NCBI RefSeq assembly: GCF_014279755.1
Contig: NZ_CP047951.1
Coordinates: 2,294,001 to 2,358,000, forward strand
Length of the DNA: 64,000 nucleotides
Direction: 5' to 3'
Origin: Synechococcus sp. PROS-U-1
GTDB lineage: Bacteria; Cyanobacteriota; Cyanobacteriia; PCC-6307; Cyanobiaceae
The notes below the pieces were generated by a model. The model did no database searches. It was not told the DNA's origin and was given only the letters and a program-made list of their open reading frames with translations. Positions 55,774-64,000 of the stretch are shown piece after piece. Numbering within the stretch: the first letter of the stretch is position 1; the number at the start of each line of letters is the position of its first letter. The position numbers and the translations under genes are program-made.

Positions 55774-56011
55774 AGGGATTGGATCGGATCAAAGGAACAA
55801 GCCGGGCACACGGCCGATCGAGTCTTCTGAACGAAGACGAGGCCGCGTGCCGATCCAACCCCGAATGGGACAAAACCGTGTCGCGTCTGCCTCGGCAGGG
55901 ATTACATCAATGGGAATGACTGACGTCATGCCCAGGGACATCCTGCTGTCTCTGGCCGGGCGCGTGCCCGATTTGGCTTTCGCCAAAGGTTGAGTGTAGA
56001 GGAGAGCCTGA
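55774..56011 (-). promoter_or_regulatory. rplJ leader region (probable L10(L12)-binding RNA)
   Basis: A 238-nt gap between rplA and rplJ, far longer than other gaps in the operon. On the minus strand it contains TTTGGC-GAAA-GCCAAA (55972-55987, a GNRA-capped stem), an adjacent CGGGC/GCCCG stem (about 55957-55970) and further G/C-rich inverted segments. In other bacteria the L10 leader at this place binds L10-L12 and represses translation. I infer the same role from position and structure; I did not identify the kink-turn motif. Confidence 0.45.
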
Positions 56012-56719
56012 TCAGCTCCCCTGTTCAATGTCCTGCAGGGCAGAGAAATCGACCTCAACGGAGGGCCCCATGGTGGAGGTCACATACAGGGACTTCCAGT
56101 AACGGCCTTTGGCACCACTGGGCTTGTTGCGGTCAATGGTCTCTTGCAACGTCTTGAGGTTCTCAAGCAGGGCCTCAGGACTGAAGCTGGCCTTGCCGAA
56201 ACGGACATGGACGATGCCGGTGCGATCGGCACGGAATTCAAGTTTGCCGGCCTTGAATTCCTTGATCGCAGCCGCAAGATCCGTGGTGACGGTGCCGGCC
56301 TTAGGGTTGGGCATCAAGCCGCGGGGGCCGAGGACTCGGCCCAACTTGGCCACCTTGGGCATCATGTCTGGGGTGGCGATCAGCAGGTCGAAATCCATTT
56401 CGCCCTTGCTGATGGTTTCCACCAGTTCTTCTTCACCGGCGAGTTCAGCGCCCGCGGCCTTGGCTTCAGCCACCTTCTCACCACGGGTCACCACAGCGAT
56501 GCGCACGCTCTGGCCGGTGCCATTGGGCAGGGCCACGGTGGTGCGCAGCTGCTGGTCGGTGTACTTCGGATCGATGCCGAGGCGCACATGGGCCTCCATC
56601 GTCTCGTCGAATTTCGCGTTGGCGTTGTCCTTCACCAGGGCAATCGCCTCGAGGGGGGCGTAGGCACGGTCCTCGATCTTGCCGGCCAGGCTGGCCAGGC
56701 GCTTAGAGATTTTGGGCAT
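56012..56719 (-). CDS. rplA: 50S ribosomal protein L1
   Basis: A 235-residue protein of the L1 stalk, which binds 23S rRNA near the E site and often represses its own operon. Signatures are [80 protein letters not shown] and [23 protein letters not shown]. Lies 71 nt after rplK. Confidence 0.99.
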   Translation of the reverse strand: MPKISKRLASLAGKIEDRAYAPLEAIALVKDNANAKFDETMEAHVRLGIDPKYTDQQLRTTVALPNGTGQSVRIAVVTRGEKVAEAKAAGAELAGEEELVETISKGEMDFDLLIATPDMMPKVAKLGRVLGPRGLMPNPKAGTVTTDLAAAIKEFKAGKLEFRADRTGIVHVRFGKASFSPEALLENLKTLQETIDRNKPSGAKGRYWKSLYVTSTMGPSVEVDFSALQDIEQGS

Positions 56720-56740
56720 GTTCAGAGGTGGGGTTCAGGC

Positions 56741-56755
56741 GACATCAGCGATGTC
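56741..56755 (-). promoter_or_regulatory. Hairpin in the rplK-rplA gap
   Basis: GACATC-GCT-GATGTC on the minus strand, 6 bp with a 3-nt loop, preceded by a G-rich stretch and located 22 nt before the rplA start. Possible L1 target or simple spacer hairpin. Confidence 0.3.
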
Positions 56756-56790
56756 TCCCCCGAATGGGTTGGAGAAGAGATGCAGCGACG

Positions 56791-57216
56791 TCAGTCGCTG
56801 ATGGAAACGCCCATGTTGCGGGCGGTGCCTTCGATGATCCGCATAGCGGACTCAACGCTGGTGCAGTTGAGGTCAGGGAGCTTGGTCTTAGCGATTTCCT
56901 CGAGCTGAGCCCGACTGATCGATCCAACACTGCCCTTGGCAGACTCACCGGATCCCTTTTGGATCTTCGCGGCCTTGGTGATCAACACCGACGCCGGAGG
57001 CGTCTTGGTGATGAAGGTGAAGCTGCGGTCTTCAAAGACCGAAATCTCCACCGGAATCACATAACCGGCCTTGTCCTGCGTCCGAGCGTTGTACTCCTTG
57101 CAGAACATCATGATGTTCACACCGTGCTGACCGAGGGCAGGGCCCACCGGCGGCGCGGGGTTTGCTTTGCCGGCATCTAGGGCCAGCTTGATCACAGCTA
57201 CGACTTTCTTGGCCAT
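56791..57216 (-). CDS. rplK: 50S ribosomal protein L11
   Basis: A 141-residue protein of the GTPase-associated centre. It starts [20 protein letters not shown], has [25 protein letters not shown], the hinge and a C-terminal rRNA-binding domain ([22 protein letters not shown]). The order nusG-rplK-rplA is conserved among bacteria. Confidence 0.99.
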   Translation of the reverse strand: MAKKVVAVIKLALDAGKANPAPPVGPALGQHGVNIMMFCKEYNARTQDKAGYVIPVEISVFEDRSFTFITKTPPASVLITKAAKIQKGSGESAKGSVGSISRAQLEEIAKTKLPDLNCTSVESAMRIIEGTARNMGVSISD

Positions 57217-57326
57217 CGGCTGGGTGGTTTGGACAGCTGCGGATCACCAGACCCTCGGGTCGGGTGCGGCGGAATGGTTGCCCACTCCTGAGGCCGCCCT
57301 CCGCAGGGAGACGGCCGCCGCATGGA

Positions 57327-57995
57327 TCAGTTCTGCTTGCTGATCTGAGAAAACTCCAGTTCAACCGGCGTCTCTCGACCAAAGATGGAGAGCAGGGCCT
57401 TGAGCTTGTTGCGCTCGCCGGACACCTCGATCACCTCTCCCTGGAAATCCTTGAACGGACCCGCCGTCACCAAAATGTGATCGCCTTCGGTCAGATCCAC
57501 CTTGACGACGGTCTTCTTCTCAGCCGCCCGCTTGAAGATGCGATCAACCTCAGACCGACTAAGGGGACGTGGCTTGATGTGACCACGGGCCTTACCAGTG
57601 GCACGGCGGTCCTCAGCACCCACGAAATTGATCACGTTCGGGGTGCTTCTCACCGCCATCATCGTGTCCTCATCCAGCACCATCCGGACGAGCACATAGC
57701 CGGGAAACACCTTTTCCTCAGTGGACTGACGGGTGCCGTCCTTCTTCAACTTGACGGCAGGCGTCTGGGGAATCTCAATTTCAAGAATCCGATTGCTCAC
57801 CCCCAGGGTGACGGCGCGCTGCTCGAGGGTCGCCTTGACCTTTTTCTCGCAGCTGGAGGCCACCTGAACGGCATACCAGCGGGCAATGGCCGTGTTGGCG
57901 ACAGCTTCCAAAGGCAAGGTGCCATCTTCCCCCTCATTCGGGGCTGGCAGATCAAGCACCTCAGGGGCGTCCGGTGTGGTCAGGTCGTCGGGCAC
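57327..57995 (-). CDS. nusG: Transcription termination/antitermination factor NusG
   Basis: A 222-residue protein with an NGN domain (ARWYAVQVASSCEKKVKATL, VFPGYVLVRMVLDEDTMMAVRSTPNVINFVG split by usual spacing) and a C-terminal KOW domain (GDHILVTAGPFKDFQGEVIEV). A 30-residue acidic/Pro-rich N-terminal extension precedes NGN. It binds RNA polymerase and couples transcription to translation. The 110-nt gap to rplK contains a GC-rich hairpin near 57292-57316. Confidence 0.98.
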   Translation of the reverse strand: MPDDLTTPDAPEVLDLPAPNEGEDGTLPLEAVANTAIARWYAVQVASSCEKKVKATLEQRAVTLGVSNRILEIEIPQTPAVKLKKDGTRQSTEEKVFPGYVLVRMVLDEDTMMAVRSTPNVINFVGAEDRRATGKARGHIKPRPLSRSEVDRIFKRAAEKKTVVKVDLTEGDHILVTAGPFKDFQGEVIEVSGERNKLKALLSIFGRETPVELEFSQISKQN

Positions 57996-58016
57996 GGCGA
58001 GAAAGGTGATATCGAG

Positions 58017-58259
58017 TCAGCGGAACACCTGGGACGAAGCCCACCCAAAGAAGCGACTGACAGCCGCAATGGTGGCCGCCGAAAGGCTGACCATCAGGAT
58101 CACAGCGATGGATTCGCTGAACAATTGCTGGCGGCTGGGCCAAACCACGAGTTTCAGCTCATCAACCGTGTCCGCCAAAAATCCACCGGATTGGGTGGGA
58201 TCGGCGGCGGCCTTTGAGCCGTCAGATGTGGTGGTGTCCTCAGAGATGGGGCTGGTCAC
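58017..58259 (-). CDS. secE: Preprotein translocase subunit SecE
   Basis: An 80-residue subunit of the SecYEG channel: acidic N-terminus, the conserved amphipathic segment FLADTVDELKLVVWPSRQQL and one membrane helix (ESIAVILMVSLSAATIAAV). GTG 58259 gives a normal length; the open frame reaches 58307. Immediately upstream of nusG as usual. Confidence 0.92.
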   Translation of the reverse strand: MTSPISEDTTTSDGSKAAADPTQSGGFLADTVDELKLVVWPSRQQLFSESIAVILMVSLSAATIAAVSRFFGWASSQVFR

Positions 58260-58329
58260 GGTGATGGGACCGGAAGTTGACAACGGTGCCGGCTGGCACT
58301 TCGCCAAACAACCACCCTACCGGATGCCC

Positions 58330-61113
<2,784 letters not shown>

Positions 61114-61118
61114 CCGGT

Positions 61119-62922
<1,804 letters not shown>

Positions 62923-62943
62923 TCTCAGGCCCCCAAGAGAGAT

Positions 62944-64000
62944 TCAACGGTTGGAACCGGGCAACTGCTCCAACCGTTGATCGCGACGGATCTTGACCTG
63001 CATTCGGAACCAGCCCAACCCCACCGGTAAGGAGGCAACAGCCGGAAGAATTGACCAAAGCGGACGGGCACTCGCACCAACAATGGCTGTGGCCAAAGCC
63101 AGGCATCCGAGCAACACCGATTGGCCGATCGACTGCTGGGCCAGGGCCATCCGACGGAACTGACGATCCGATTCCCCCAAACGCACCTGGAGCTGCAGAT
63201 CCCCCTGCTCAAGGCGTTCAAGACTTTCATCAAGACGTCTTGGGAAAGCAGCAGCACGGCTGCTGAGAGCACCGACCTGACGGCCAAGTTCATTGAACAG
63301 ATCGTTGCTGCCGGAGCCGCTTGAGGTCATGAGTGGAAGGAGGTAAGGCTTGGCAATCGCAACCAAGCTAAAAGCGGGATCCAGGCTGCGGCCAACACCC
63401 TCGAAGGTGGACAGCGCTCGCATCACAAAAATGAGTTCGACCGGCAGACGGAAGGGCTGCCCATAGACCAAGTCGTAGAGATCGCCAGAGAGTTTGTCGA
63501 TCGCATTGGCTGTGAACGGTGGGGTCAGGGCCTCCTGCAGCATCAGCCGCACAAGACGACGGACCGGACCCACATCGATGCCTCCGGAGATCACTCCGGC
63601 AGCCTGCATTTCCTCCACCAGAGCTGCTGAATCCCTTGCGGCAGCAGCGCGAACCATGGCCCCGAGGCGTCGACGCAAGCCGTCCGACAACAGGCCCATC
63701 ATTCCGAAGTCGTAGTAAATGAGAGCGCCATCGCTGGCAACGGCAAGGTTGCCGGGATGGGGGTCGGCGTGAAAGAAACCAAAGCGCACCAACTGCTTGA
63801 GATAGCTGGCCGCGCCCACCTCAGCCACTTTGACTGGATCAATACCGGCCTCAATCAACTCCGCACGATCATTGACCTTGATACCTGGCAAATAGTCGAG
63901 ACAAAGAACACGGCGGGTGCTCAACTCCCAGATCACAGCGGGGATCCTGATCCGCTCATCATCCAGAAATTGTTGACGAAAACGCGCTGCATACTGGGCC
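62944..64000 (-). CDS. ABC1/UbiB-family atypical kinase (5' end outside window)
   Basis: The frame runs past the right edge; the visible 352 residues are the C-terminal part. It has LVRFGFFHADPHPGNLAV (catalytic loop) and LIYYDFGMMGLLSD (DFG-like metal motif), followed by a helical region and a C-terminal membrane pair (LLGCLALATAIVGA, LWSILPAVASLPVGLGWF). ABC1 proteins act in quinone metabolism and, in plastids, plastoglobule function; here the exact role is unknown. The Ala-rich and KxGQ motifs lie outside the window. Confidence 0.9.
   Translation of the reverse strand, partial: AQYAARFRQQFLDDERIRIPAVIWELSTRRVLCLDYLPGIKVNDRAELIEAGIDPVKVAEVGAASYLKQLVRFGFFHADPHPGNLAVASDGALIYYDFGMMGLLSDGLRRRLGAMVRAAAARDSAALVEEMQAAGVISGGIDVGPVRRLVRLMLQEALTPPFTANAIDKLSGDLYDLVYGQPFRLPVELIFVMRALSTFEGVGRSLDPAFSLVAIAKPYLLPLMTSSGSGSNDLFNELGRQVGALSSRAAAFPRRLDESLERLEQGDLQLQVRLGESDRQFRRMALAQQSIGQSVLLGCLALATAIVGASARPLWSILPAVASLPVGLGWFRMQVKIRRDQRLEQLPGSNR

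Overview
The window looks like part of a marine unicellular cyanobacterial chromosome, most likely marine Synechococcus or a close picocyanobacterial relative. Supporting genes are Mg-protoporphyrin IX methyltransferase (chlM), the NDH-1 subunit ndhH, a phylloquinone (men) cluster, DUF3285, DUF2062 and DUF3747 proteins, and a cyanobacterial pilMNOQ set. The DNA is GC-rich, genes are tightly packed on both strands, many neighbours overlap by 4 nt (ATGA/GTGA), and several convergent pairs overlap at their 3' ends. I see no rRNA, tRNA, insertion sequence, prophage or CRISPR array. The species assignment is inference.

Layout. 1-9.6 kb: a methyltransferase, a SUI1 factor, APS kinase, an AI-2E/PerM-type permease, an unidentified membrane protein, purE, nagA, chlM, an RluA-type protein, a REC-LuxR response regulator, a secreted protein and a cysteine desulfurase. 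9.6-14 kb: two similar membrane proteins around rsmH, ndhH and a DUF2752 gene. 13.7-18.7 kb: the phylloquinone block (menI, the menA-menC-menE operon, divergent menF). 18.6-25.7 kb: gshB, grxC, prfB (frameshifted), ybeY, dgkA, trpG/pabA, a degenerate metallo-beta-lactamase-fold protein, asparaginase and a HisC-type aminotransferase. 25.7-36.4 kb: argS, nadC, mnmE, DUF2062, spoT/relA, a double ABC ATPase, an RluD-type synthase and rbgA. 36.5-42.9 kb: pgk, several secreted proteins, a beta-hydroxyacid dehydrogenase, murG, a CobD-type aminotransferase and a pentapeptide protein. 42.9-47.6 kb: type IV pilus operon pilM-N-O-Q. 47.8-51.8 kb: one AT-richer gene for a 1330-residue ELWxxDGT-repeat exoprotein. 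51.8-54.5 kb: pyrD, rnhA and a DUF3747 gene. 54.6-61.5 kb: a candidate small RNA, then (minus strand) gloA-clpB-secE-nusG-rplK-rplA-rplJ-rplL. 61.6-64 kb: eno and a truncated ABC1/UbiB kinase.

Functional links. menF, menA, menC, menE and menI cover chorismate to isochorismate, ring activation, DHNA-CoA hydrolysis and prenylation for photosystem I phylloquinone; menD, menB and menH are not in this window. secE-nusG-rplKAJL is a classical translation/transcription operon. pilMNOQ supplies the alignment complex and outer-membrane secretin of a pilus next to a giant, probably type I-secreted, surface protein.

Most interesting points: (1) the cysteine desulfurase reading frame extends upstream of every canonical start, and the only ATG reaches it through CTT-TGA-C, the same +1 slip site used by prfB 11 kb away; (2) an RluA-family protein has glycine in place of the catalytic aspartate; (3) a free-standing promoter-hairpin-terminator unit lies beside rplL; (4) the secretin carries a tandem 24-residue repeat insert; (5) the AT-rich giant exoprotein beside the pilus operon; (6) a duplicated fragment of the rluD-like gene's tail in the only gene gap longer than 300 bp.
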